Part shown: piece after piece, positions 1 to 6,911 of the stretch
How the letters are laid out: each line of letters starts with the position of its first letter
Numbering within the stretch: the first letter of the stretch is position 1
Origin: UMGS1696 sp045643285
GTDB taxonomy: Bacteria; Bacillota; Clostridia; Oscillospirales; CAG-272
Direction of reading: 5' to 3'
NCBI GenBank assembly: GCA_045643285.1
Contig: JAZUKN010000077.1
Span: forward strand, 1-45,369
DNA length: 45,369 nucleotides
Position numbers and translations under genes: made by a program
The notes under the pieces: model-generated
Told to the model about the DNA's origin: nothing
Database searches by the model: none
Seen by the model: only the letters and a program-made list of their open reading frames with translations

Positions 1-4
1 GCAA

Positions 5-58
5 CTCCTATGATATAATGCAAGAGGTCTGGCAACCGCAAGCAAAAAACCATAGGAG
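5..58 (+). promoter_or_regulatory. Hairpin covering the tnpA ribosome binding site
   Basis: Bases 5-12 (ctcctatg) are the exact reverse complement of 51-58 (cataggag). The 3' side of the stem contains most of the Shine-Dalgarno sequence of tnpA (aggaggt, 54-60), whose ATG is at 65. In characterised IS200 copies an mRNA stem-loop of this kind blocks ribosome entry and keeps transposition low. Here the pairing is visible; the repression is inferred from the family. Confidence 0.6.
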
Positions 59-64
59 GTCAAT

Positions 65-545
65 ATGAAAATCGACACAAGCAGTATAGCACATACAACA
101 TGGAATTGCAAGTATCATATAGTATTTGCACCAAAGTACAGAAGACAAGTGATATATGGAAAAATCAAAGGAGACATAGGACAAATACTGAGGAAACTAT
201 GCGAATGGAAAGGGGGTAGAGATACTGGAAGCAGAAGCCTGCCCGGACCATATACATTTGCTGGTATCCATACCACCGAAAATAAGTGTATCAAGTTTTA
301 TGGGGTACTTAAAAGGGAAAAGTAGCCTAATGATATTTGACCGACACGCAAATTTGAAATACAGGTATGGAAACAGAGAATTTTGGTGTAGAGGATATTA
401 TGTAGATACTGTAGGAAAGAACAAAAAGGCAATAGCTGAATACATAAGGAATCAACTACAAGAAGATTTAGCGTATGAACAAATGAGTATAAAAGAACTG
501 GTAGACCCGTTTACGGGTGAGCCGGTAAAAGGAAGCAAAAAATAG
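65..545 (+). pseudogene. tnpA: IS200 transposase TnpA, split by a +1 frameshift
   Basis: Two overlapping frames make one IS200 TnpA. The first (65-325) gives the N-terminus (SIAHTTWNCKYHIVFAPKYR). The second supplies the rest up to the stop at 545, including the HUH motif D-H-I-H-L (246-260), the SVSSFMGYLKGKSSL segment, and the GYYVDTVGKN stretch with the likely catalytic tyrosine. Removing one G from the run of five at 212-216 restores a single frame of about 159 codons, the normal family length. TnpA is a single-strand DNA transposase using 'peel and paste' chemistry. All catalytic residues survive, so the lesion is either very recent, a homopolymer sequencing error, or a frameshift site. 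The start at ATG 65 has a strong ribosome binding site. Confidence 0.85.
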
Positions 546-664
546 CCAACCGCTTTAGCGGTAGCTTGTGACCGCTTGCGGTTGGCAGATTTTTCAGAGG
601 GCTTTCAGCCCTGCCAGTACCAGCGGCTTATAGCCGCAGAGCAAACCACCGGCTTAGCCGGTGG
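545..664 (+). repeat. Run of five GC-rich hairpins after tnpA
   Basis: Five short palindromes follow the transposase: 549-562, 571-582 (these two nested inside a longer stem, 545-553 with 578-586), 598-612, 623-637 and 646-664. Most have the form stem-(c)tt(t/a)-stem, for example ccaccggc/gccggtgg around tta at the last one. They probably include the right-end hairpin of the IS, and may act as a transcription block. No T-run follows, so a classical intrinsic terminator is not supported. Confidence 0.6.
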
Positions 665-690
665 TCATGATTGTGTTGGAGGGAAAAAAA

Positions 691-1179
691 TTATTCGGCG
701 CGGTTGCCTCTGCCCTCGCGCATCTGATTTGCACGCGCGATCTCTTTTCTCTCGAAGTCGAGTATCTCGTCGCAGAGATTAAGAGCATTTTTGTCGCATC
801 CGCGGTCTCTGAGCTGCTCATATTTAAGACGAAGCTCGTCCGCGCCTGTTTCCGTGCCTTTTGCGATCATCTGCGCGATATGCTCGTCAGATGAATCAAT
901 CATCGTGTTCAGCTTGATCCCACCGCGGGACATAGCCTTTTTCATAAAAGTCGGCTCTTTTGCTTCCGTGTTGTGGTGCTTGAGCAGATCAGCAGTGCGG
1001 TTCGTGAAGTCGGCGTAGGATTCAAGCTGGCGCGTTACGTCGGACATAAGCTCGCTGTCTCTGATCATCGGTACGACCGTTGAAAGATTTTCGCTTCCCA
1101 TGGTGACGTTGCGGTACATTTCGGAAAGAAGCTCGACTGTTACGTTGTCGGACGAGGAGACATTGTTTGTGTTGTTCAT
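691..1179 (-). CDS. Small helical protein of unknown function (possible spore or ferritin-like protein)
   Basis: 162 residues when started at ATG 1177-1179, which has an aaaggag ribosome binding site at 1187-1193; a longer open frame to 1251 would run through the upstream terminator and lacks such a site. No signal peptide or membrane segment is visible. The sequence is charged and predicted mostly helical, with an N-terminal low-complexity start (MNNTNNVSSSDN) and conserved-looking segments ELLSEMYRNVTMGSENL and SSDEHIAQMIAKGTETG. It resembles small Firmicutes proteins of about 150 residues that I recall only as hypothetical; a four-helix, ferritin-like fold is a guess. It lies downstream of spoVM, separated by a terminator, and has its own promoter candidate at 1210-1239 resembling sigma-F/G sites, which hints at forespore expression. 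Confidence 0.7.
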   Translation of the reverse strand: MNNTNNVSSSDNVTVELLSEMYRNVTMGSENLSTVVPMIRDSELMSDVTRQLESYADFTNRTADLLKHHNTEAKEPTFMKKAMSRGGIKLNTMIDSSDEHIAQMIAKGTETGADELRLKYEQLRDRGCDKNALNLCDEILDFERKEIARANQMREGRGNRAE

Positions 1180-1209
1180 AATTATACTCCTTTGAGGATT
1201 TTTCACCTT

Positions 1210-1239
1210 TATTCTTCCCCCGAAAAACAGAAAAAATAC
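1210..1239 (-). promoter_or_regulatory. Candidate sigma-F/sigma-G (forespore) promoter
   Basis: Read on the minus strand: gtatt (-35, 1235-1239), 15-base spacer, then gggaagaata (-10, 1210-1219). This fits the B. subtilis sigma-F pattern GYWTA-N15-GGnRAnAnTR at all but one position. A start near 1203 would leave a short leader with the ribosome binding site at 1187-1193. No good sigma-A site is seen here. The match is by eye only. Confidence 0.4.
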
Positions 1240-1275
1240 AAAAAGCCGCATTGCTCGTTACGCTTTGCGGCTTTG
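1229..1275 (-). terminator. Intrinsic terminator of the thiN/spoVM transcript
   Basis: On the minus strand, aaagccgca (1274-1266) pairs with tgcggcttt (1250-1242) around a 15-base loop, followed by a T-rich tract (ttgtatttttt, 1241-1231). It starts five bases after the spoVM stop codon and closes the long minus-strand operon. Confidence 0.8.
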
Positions 1276-1279
1276 TATG

Positions 1280-1360
1280 TTATTTTCTTCGTCCGATGCC
1301 GAAAACACGTCTGAAAAGCGGTTTCAAAAGGCGCGGACATTTTTTTGTAACGATTTTCAT
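1280..1360 (-). CDS. spoVM: SpoVM, 26-residue spore coat/cortex morphogenesis peptide
   Basis: An 81-base reading frame (ATG 1360, TAA 1280-1282) encodes exactly 26 residues, the length of B. subtilis SpoVM. Aligned without gaps it shares M1, K2, T5, K7, P9, L12, R17, G21 and R24. Pro9 is the helix-disturbing residue that lets the amphipathic SpoVM helix recognise the convex forespore surface. The peptide is strongly basic (MKIVTKKCP start, GIGRRK end) with an amphipathic middle. A good ribosome binding site (ggaggg, 1367-1372) sits six bases upstream. Position next to thiN matches the B. subtilis order. SpoVM recruits the ATPase SpoIVA and is degraded by FtsH. A sigma-E-like promoter lies just upstream (1391-1419), as expected for mother-cell expression. 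Identity rests on length, residue pattern and synteny together. Confidence 0.85.
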   Translation of the reverse strand: MKIVTKKCPRLLKPLFRRVFGIGRRK

Positions 1361-1390
1361 CGGTTTCCCTCCGCTCTGTGCTGTCGGTAT

Positions 1391-1419
1391 AGTATATGAC
1401 GGCGGCAGAGAAAAAGTGA
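1391..1419 (-). promoter_or_regulatory. Candidate sigma-E (mother cell) promoter for spoVM
   Basis: On the minus strand, tcacttt (-35, 1413-1419), 14-base spacer, catatact (-10, 1391-1398). This matches the sigma-E consensus (KMATATT / CATACAHT) at 5 of 7 and 7 of 8 positions. It lies between the thiN stop and the spoVM ribosome binding site, so spoVM can be switched on separately from the housekeeping operon. Confidence 0.5.
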
Positions 1420-1420
1420 A

Positions 1421-2053
1421 TCACCTCATAGAAGTGACGAGTATCGCCGAGCCTTTGACTGTCACAGTGGCACTGTCGCCGATGACCTCGTTTGAGAGCG
1501 CGTACGGATGTTCTCTCACAAGCGTGGCTTCATTCAGCGGATATTTGCAGTCTGTTTCGGTTATAACGCAACTGTCAAGCGCGAAAACAGAGAAATACCC
1601 GTCTGTCTTTGGAACAGTGACAGTCTCGTCGGAGATCACACGGGCAGTGTTTTCGCCGTCGGTCAACGTAGCGTATACACCGTCGCGGCGCAACTCTTCC
1701 AAATACAGCACATTCGAGAGATAATGGTCGAGCCGTCCGCCCGTTCCGCCGACTATGACAAGATTTTTGCATCCGTTCCGTATCGCATAGTCGCACGCAA
1801 GCATTGTGTCAGTCACGTCCTTTTCACGCGGCACGCGGAGAACGGGAACACCGTCCGGAAGTGCGCCGGTTATCGAATCAAAGTCGCCGAGCGCAATGTC
1901 GGGAGTGATGCCGAGCAGCTTTGCAGTGTCGCATCCGCTGTCAGCCGCAACTGTCAGCGAAACACCGCCCGGAAGCAGTTTTTTCGCGCGTTCGGCGTTG
2001 CAATAACCGCCTGTGATTATGAGTGCAGTCTTTATTCCTGTCGTCTTTTCCAT
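1421..2053 (-). CDS. thiN: Thiamine pyrophosphokinase
   Basis: 210 residues, normal for the family. Transfers pyrophosphate from ATP to thiamine to make thiamine diphosphate, in the cytosol. Family motifs seen: AADSGCD (about residues 36-42), LGDFDSI (about 55-61), EKDVTDTMLA (about 77-86) and GGTGGRLDH (about 102-110). The N-terminal half is the catalytic domain, the C-terminal half the thiamine-binding beta domain. The ATG at 2053 lies 22 bases inside the end of rsgA, so translation is probably coupled. In B. subtilis rpe sits between these two genes; here it is absent. spoVM follows after 60 bases. Confidence 0.93.
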   Translation of the reverse strand: MEKTTGIKTALIITGGYCNAERAKKLLPGGVSLTVAADSGCDTAKLLGITPDIALGDFDSITGALPDGVPVLRVPREKDVTDTMLACDYAIRNGCKNLVIVGGTGGRLDHYLSNVLYLEELRRDGVYATLTDGENTARVISDETVTVPKTDGYFSVFALDSCVITETDCKYPLNEATLVREHPYALSNEVIGDSATVTVKGSAILVTSMR

Positions 2054-3114
2054 TCGGGAACAGCCTTCATTTCTTCAAAAATTCGTTTATAGCTTTCGTG
2101 CCGCGACAGAGCCATACCGCCGCTTTTGATTTTTTCAATTACAGCGCATCCGTCTTCGCAGAGGTGCGTGCATTTTCTGTATTTGCAGTTGTAGATCGAA
2201 TCCGTCATTTCGCGGAACGACGCACCGAGAAACTCAACGGGGAAGAAGTCGAACCGCGTGAAATCGAGGATCGAAAACCCGGGTGTGTCGGCTATCCATA
2301 GCGTTCCTCCGGCGGTTTCTGCAGGATAAAGTTCGACGTGCCTTGTGGTGTGCCGCCCGCGCTCTGTCTTGCGGCTGATAGCCCCGGTTTTAAGCGAAAG
2401 AATGGGGAACAGTCTCGACATAATGGTAGACTTTCCGGCGCCGGAAACGCCCGCAAACGCGCTTGTGAGCTGTATGCCTTTATTTGAGTATTCGCTGACT
2501 TTTTCGGAAATATACGAGCGGAGTCCGTCGATGCCGTCGCCTGTCTGTCCGCTCACACGGAAAACATCGTAACCGGCAGTGGTGTAGATCTGCTCGATCT
2601 CGTCCGCCTTTTCGGGAGAAAGATCGGCTTTGTTGATCACGATAACAACGTTTATGTCGTTGTATTCGGCAATTGCGGTCAGCTTGTCGACGGTCAGAAG
2701 ATCCGGCTCAGGAGACGCGCACGGTATCACCGCGAAGAGCATTTCGAGGTTCGATACAGGAGGACGAATGAGGATGTTGTGCCGCTCGTCTATTGAGTCG
2801 ATGACGTAAGAGACTTCCGCACTGTCCGAGGCGTTGAAATCAGAGAAAACAGGCTTTGCGCGCGGATTCTTGCGCGGATTTGAACGATTTTCGCCTGTTT
2901 CCTCATCGGGCGTGTAGTAATTTTCTCCTTTGACAGACAGACATAGAACTACTCTGTCGCCGACTGTCGGAGTTAGCTTGTCCCGTCTGAAATGACCGCG
3001 CGCACGTGCGAGAACGTCGTCGCCGTTTTGCAGACGGACGCTGTACAGCCCACCTACGCCGCGCGTTATCATTCCGCGAAGTGATACGTTGCTTTCTGTC
3101 ATGCTGTCACTCAC
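2032..3114 (-). CDS. rsgA: Ribosome small-subunit GTPase RsgA
   Basis: 360 residues. Circularly permuted GTPase that checks late 30S maturation. Order seen: N-terminal OB fold, then G4 (NKAD), G1 (GVSGAGKST), switch region with TERGRHTTRHVEL, G3 (DTPG), and a C-terminal zinc knuckle (CKYRKCTHLCEDGC). Between the OB fold and the GTPase domain there is an extra charged segment of about 35 residues (ENYYTPDEETGENRSNPRKN onward). The start is GTG at 3114, overlapping the prkC TGA by four bases (GTGA); an internal ATG four codons later is an alternative. The coupling to prkC/prpC is the same as in Bacillus, where the kinase phosphorylates this GTPase (CpgA). Confidence 0.95.
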   Translation of the reverse strand: MSDSMTESNVSLRGMITRGVGGLYSVRLQNGDDVLARARGHFRRDKLTPTVGDRVVLCLSVKGENYYTPDEETGENRSNPRKNPRAKPVFSDFNASDSAEVSYVIDSIDERHNILIRPPVSNLEMLFAVIPCASPEPDLLTVDKLTAIAEYNDINVVIVINKADLSPEKADEIEQIYTTAGYDVFRVSGQTGDGIDGLRSYISEKVSEYSNKGIQLTSAFAGVSGAGKSTIMSRLFPILSLKTGAISRKTERGRHTTRHVELYPAETAGGTLWIADTPGFSILDFTRFDFFPVEFLGASFREMTDSIYNCKYRKCTHLCEDGCAVIEKIKSGGMALSRHESYKRIFEEMKAVPEWKRRQE

Positions 3115-4991
3115 GGCTGTTCATCAGTGCCGACTTCATTTTCGTCGGATGTCGCGCCCGAATCGGCGGTTTCATCTGTGCCGTCAGTCACATCGCCTGT
3201 AGAATCAACGCCGGACGAGTCGGTTTCATCGGGATTATCGGTGTCGGTCGTTACGTCGTCGGTAACAACGGGATCGGGGATGTCGAATATCGTAGGCGGC
3301 TGTGTGCCGTCTTCATCGGAGTAGTAAAGTCCGCCGCTGACGATAAATGAAACGGGTGCGCCCATGTCGGCGTAGGTGTACGCCTTGACGGACTGCTCAA
3401 TGACGATGCCTGCCGCCACATCCGACTTGCGGTAAGTGACTTTCCCGACTGTCAGATTAGCTGAAAGAACCTGTCCGAGCGCTTCGCCTTCGTTCATTCC
3501 GATAAACGACGGGACTGTAGTCTTTGCGACGGTCACGCCTCGGCTGACGTACAGCGTAACGACGGTGTCTTCGGTGACGGTCGTTCCGGCTTCGGGATCG
3601 GTCTTTACAACACATCCGTTTTCGTAAATATCGCTGTCGATGTCGACTTTATTGACGACAAGACCGAGTTTCCTCAGTTCCGCCTGTACTGTTCTGTAGT
3701 CTGCGGCGACGTAGCTGTCGAGGACGAGCGTCTTTTCGCCGAGTGAGACTACAAGCGTGATGTCGCACTTCTGCTTGCCCTTGAGGACGCGCCGTTTTTC
3801 GCCGGGGAGCGGATCCTGCTCGACTATAACGCCTTTCGCGTGGGTGTCGTCGTATCTGTATTCTATAGTGGGTTTTGAATAATATTCGCTTGCGGCAAAC
3901 CAGTCGTCAAGATCGAGCGTGTACGTTGCACCTATAAACTCGTCGACGGCTTTGTCGGTGTATTTGTGGAGAGAGCTGTTCACAAACAGCTTGTCGTACA
4001 TATAAGCTACCGAAATTCCGGCGGCGATAAGGAACGCGCAGGTCACGCCGAGGATGATCGGGAACATCGACTTCGAGGTCTTTTTCGGCTTTTTTGCCGC
4101 GTCGTCTGCCGCTTTCTTCGACGGCTTTACTTTCTTCTCCTTGAAAATTATCTTCGGGTTTTCTTTGAGTTTCTGGAGCTGGGCTATCATTTCTTCCGCG
4201 CTCTGATAACGGTCTTCGGGAGCTTTTTCCATTGCGCGGAGTATTATTTGTTCAAGTCCTGCGGGGATATAGGGGTTGACCTCTCTCGGCGGAGTCGGCT
4301 CGTCTGTCACCTGCTTCATTGCGACGGAAACGGGCGAATCGGCGTTGAACGGAAGAGTGCCTGTCGACATTTCATACATCATGACGCCGAGGGAATAGAT
4401 GTCACTGCGGCGGTCTATTTCCTTGCCGGTCACCTGTTCGGGGCTGATATAGAAGACCGTGCCTATCGCCTTGTCAGTCATTGTGACGGTTTCGGCGTTC
4501 GGGAGCTTGGCGATACCGAAGTCCGTGACCTTGATAATGCCGTTTTTGATAAGCATGATGTTCTGCGGCTTGATGTCACGGTGGACGATGCCTTTTTTGT
4601 GCGCGTGATCGAGAGCGCGGAGGATCTGCGTCGAGTAGCTGATTATTTCGCGCAGGTTGAGGACTTCCCTGTGCTTCATATAGCTTGTGAGCGTGATGCC
4701 CTCGATGAACTCCATGACGATATATTTGACGTTTTCTCTTACGGAAACGTCGTAGATGTTTACGATATTTGGGTGCGAGAGCATGGCGACGGCTTTGGAT
4801 TCGTTCACGAAGCGCTTGACTGCCTGCTCATCGGCTGAAATTTCGTCTTTCAGTATCTTGACGGCGACGATGCGGCGCATGAGAAGGTCGGTGGCCTTGA
4901 AGACTATCGCCATTCCGCCGACACCTATCACCTGTTCGATGCGGTATCTGTTGTCGAACACGAGTCCGACGTATCTTTCATATAGATCCAT
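3111..4991 (-). CDS. prkC: Ser/Thr protein kinase with PASTA domains
   Basis: 626 residues. Residues about 15-275 form a Hanks-type kinase: GVGGMA glycine loop (23-28), Lys45, HRDIKPQN with catalytic Asp139, DFG at 157-159, and the SPEQ activation-segment end. A basic juxtamembrane stretch (KEKKVKPSKKAA) leads to one membrane helix (about 311-333). Three PASTA repeats follow outside the cell (about 350-550; each about 65 residues), then an Asp/Thr/Ser-rich acidic tail. PASTA kinases sense muropeptides or lipid II and control growth, cell-wall synthesis and spore germination. It lies 12 bases after its phosphatase prpC and overlaps rsgA, a known PrkC substrate in Bacillus. Confidence 0.95.
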   Translation of the reverse strand: MDLYERYVGLVFDNRYRIEQVIGVGGMAIVFKATDLLMRRIVAVKILKDEISADEQAVKRFVNESKAVAMLSHPNIVNIYDVSVRENVKYIVMEFIEGITLTSYMKHREVLNLREIISYSTQILRALDHAHKKGIVHRDIKPQNIMLIKNGIIKVTDFGIAKLPNAETVTMTDKAIGTVFYISPEQVTGKEIDRRSDIYSLGVMMYEMSTGTLPFNADSPVSVAMKQVTDEPTPPREVNPYIPAGLEQIILRAMEKAPEDRYQSAEEMIAQLQKLKENPKIIFKEKKVKPSKKAADDAAKKPKKTSKSMFPIILGVTCAFLIAAGISVAYMYDKLFVNSSLHKYTDKAVDEFIGATYTLDLDDWFAASEYYSKPTIEYRYDDTHAKGVIVEQDPLPGEKRRVLKGKQKCDITLVVSLGEKTLVLDSYVAADYRTVQAELRKLGLVVNKVDIDSDIYENGCVVKTDPEAGTTVTEDTVVTLYVSRGVTVAKTTVPSFIGMNEGEALGQVLSANLTVGKVTYRKSDVAAGIVIEQSVKAYTYADMGAPVSFIVSGGLYYSDEDGTQPPTIFDIPDPVVTDDVTTDTDNPDETDSSGVDSTGDVTDGTDETADSGATSDENEVGTDEQP

Positions 4992-5003
4992 AGCGGTACC
5001 TCA

Positions 5004-5747
5004 TTAAACAGAGAGAATGACGGACGTGATATTGTCGCTTCCGCCGCGTTCGTTTGCGAGAGAGACGAGCTTTTCGCAGGCGGACTGGAGATCGGCGTTC
5101 TTCGCGCCGTCCGAGACGATTTTTGCGATCTCTTCGTCTTCAACGAGGTTTGAGAGTCCGTCGGAGCAGATGAAAACGCTGTCTCCGGTGCAAAGGTCTA
5201 CCGAGAACGTGTCTCCCTCGACCGTGCGTTCCGTTCCGACTGCGCGAGTGATGAGGTTTTTGTTCTTCGAGTTTTTCGCTTCTTCTTTCGTCATTGTGCC
5301 GAGGTCGACGAGATACTGCACATACGAATGGTCGTGCGAAATCTGCTCGATCATACCGTCAGCGCGGACAACGTAGAGGCGGCTGTCACCGATATTTACG
5401 GCGGAGAGCTTATCGTCGCGTATGATACAGCCGACGAGCGTTGTTCCCATACCGAGAAGCGACGGGTCCTCTCCTGCTTTGTCGTAAACGGCGATGTTCG
5501 CTTCATCTACGGCTTTCAGGAGCAGGGAAGTGACTTCGTCCTCAGTCAGATCGCAAAGCGGGCTTTCGTCGACGGTGCGGATGAACGCGGATACGGCAAG
5601 CGCTGAGGCGATATTACCGCCGTTTACTCCCCCCATTCCGTCGCATACCACAGCCGCGACCGTGCAGTCTGGATATGATTTGATGATGAAGTCGTCCTGA
5701 TTGGCAGATCGTTTTTTTCCGACGTCCGTTTTACCGTAAAACATCAT
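5004..5747 (-). CDS. prpC: PP2C-type Ser/Thr protein phosphatase
   Basis: 247 residues from ATG 5747, preceded by agagagga. A 22-codon upstream extension of the frame runs through an intergenic hairpin and is not used here. PP2C/PPM motifs: DVGKKRSANQDD, CDGMGGVNGG, GTTLVG, NIGDSRLY, DHSYV, SDGLSNLV and GGSDNIT; the metal-binding aspartates are all present. It removes phosphates placed by the adjacent PrkC. No membrane segment, so cytoplasmic. Confidence 0.95.
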   Translation of the reverse strand: MMFYGKTDVGKKRSANQDDFIIKSYPDCTVAAVVCDGMGGVNGGNIASALAVSAFIRTVDESPLCDLTEDEVTSLLLKAVDEANIAVYDKAGEDPSLLGMGTTLVGCIIRDDKLSAVNIGDSRLYVVRADGMIEQISHDHSYVQYLVDLGTMTKEEAKNSKNKNLITRAVGTERTVEGDTFSVDLCTGDSVFICSDGLSNLVEDEEIAKIVSDGAKNADLQSACEKLVSLANERGGSDNITSVILSV

Positions 5748-5781
5748 GGTTCTGTCCTCTCTTTTGGTGGTCTTTTTGCAA

Positions 5782-5807
5782 AGGAACTTTTTCGGGAAAA
5801 AGTTCCT
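5782..5807. repeat. Perfect 11-bp hairpin between rlmN and prpC
   Basis: aggaacttttt (5782-5792) pairs with aaaaagttcct (5797-5807) around cggg. It has no following T-run, so it is not an ordinary terminator. Its form (x-cttttt-loop-aaaaag-x) is like the inner hairpins at 43836-43857 and 43940-43959, suggesting a common repeat type. It sits in the 100-base rlmN-prpC gap and could adjust mRNA stability. Confidence 0.6.
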
Positions 5808-5847
5808 CTGCACTCTTCAAAAAGCGTTATTGAGATAAAGTATAGCT

Positions 5848-6891
5848 TTATTTATTTTCTTCGTTATGTTGAAGTCTGAGCTGACCGCAGGATGCGTTTA
5901 TATCCGAACCGAGTCTGCGGCGTATTGTTGCATTTACTCCGCGGCTTCCGAGCCGTTCCATATACGCTTTTGCACGCGCTCTGTCGGGTGTTTTCAGACC
6001 TGTTTCCGCGACTTCGTTCAGCAAAATGAGGTTGACGTGGCAGGTGGCGCGCATCCCTTTTTTGAGGACTGCGGCGAGCCTGTCAGCCGAATCGAGGTCG
6101 TCGTTCTTGCCGGAGATGAGCGTATATTCAAACGACACTCTCCGTCCGGTGACATCAAAATAGTTCCGGCACGCTTCGAGCAGTTCTGCTATTTTGTATT
6201 TGTGATTGATCGGCATAAGTGCGTCGCGTGTTTCGTCGTCGGAGGCGTGGAGCGAAACCGACAGCGTCACTGGAAGCCCCTCTTTTGCGAGGTCGTATAT
6301 TCTCGGCACAAGACCGCAGGTAGAGATCGAGATGTGTCTGAGTCCTATTCCCATACCGCGCTCGTCCGAGACAAGGCGGAGAAAACGGACGGTGTTTGCG
6401 TAGTTGTCGAGCGGTTCGCCTATTCCCATCATCACGATGCCGTCGACGCGCTCGCCTGTGTCGTGGGCGACTGCGGCGGCTTGGCCGAGTATTTCAGACG
6501 CGGTGAGGTGGCGCACACGCCCTCTGAGCGTCGACGCGCAGAATTTGCATCCCATGGCGCATCCTGCCTGGGAGGAAACGCAAAGGGAAGTGCCGTGCTC
6601 GTAGTGCATGAAAACGGACTCGACGCACTCGCCGTCGATCATCTCGAAGAGGTATTTTATCGTTCCGTCGATCTCGGAGACGAGCTTGCGTGCGATCTTC
6701 GGCAGGCGGTATTCGACAGACTCGGCGAGCTTTTCGCGCAAAGGCTTTGAAAAACTCGTCATTTCTTCGATAGGCGTGCCTTTTGCCATCCACGAGAACA
6801 TCTGAGAAGCACGGTACGGTTTTTCGCCGATCGACGCGAAGAACTCAGTAAGCTCATCGTATGTCATCGACATTACATCAGGTTTATCCAT
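5848..6891 (-). CDS. rlmN: Dual-specificity 23S rRNA/tRNA adenine C2-methyltransferase
   Basis: 347 residues. Radical-SAM enzyme that makes 2-methyladenosine at A2503 of 23S rRNA and A37 of some tRNAs. The CxxxCxxC cluster motif is C111-C115-C118 (CAMGCKFC); GIGEP follows at about residues 156-160. The C-terminal catalytic cysteine is C335 in NASCGQL; the other methyl-carrying cysteine should be near this end. The GEPLDNY segment and the N-terminal RNA-binding domain (EKPYRASQMFSWM) are typical. Cytosolic; 20 bases after rsmB. Confidence 0.96.
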   Translation of the reverse strand: MDKPDVMSMTYDELTEFFASIGEKPYRASQMFSWMAKGTPIEEMTSFSKPLREKLAESVEYRLPKIARKLVSEIDGTIKYLFEMIDGECVESVFMHYEHGTSLCVSSQAGCAMGCKFCASTLRGRVRHLTASEILGQAAAVAHDTGERVDGIVMMGIGEPLDNYANTVRFLRLVSDERGMGIGLRHISISTCGLVPRIYDLAKEGLPVTLSVSLHASDDETRDALMPINHKYKIAELLEACRNYFDVTGRRVSFEYTLISGKNDDLDSADRLAAVLKKGMRATCHVNLILLNEVAETGLKTPDRARAKAYMERLGSRGVNATIRRRLGSDINASCGQLRLQHNEENK

Positions 6892-6911
6892 ATTATTCCC
6901 CGATCATTCGG

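Larger units (their letters stand above)
1..664 (+). mobile_element. IS200-group insertion sequence (IS200/IS605 family), tnpA only
   Basis: Single-gene element of the IS200 type: a Y1/HUH transposase, no tnpB, no terminal inverted repeats, and hairpins on both sides of the gene. The left boundary may lie before base 1. The right boundary is placed after the last GC-rich hairpin (646-664) and is a guess, because family members end near a subterminal hairpin without target duplications. The transposase reading frame is interrupted, so this copy is probably not autonomous unless the interruption is a sequencing error. Confidence 0.65.

Noticed and set aside
1209..1424. 71-codon frame overlapping spoVM on the same strand
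   Set aside because: It runs through the terminator and lacks a ribosome binding site; the 26-codon spoVM frame explains the region better.
5748..5813. 22-residue N-terminal extension of PrpC
   Set aside because: It is a translation of an intergenic hairpin; the ATG at 5747 has a proper ribosome binding site and gives the normal PP2C start.
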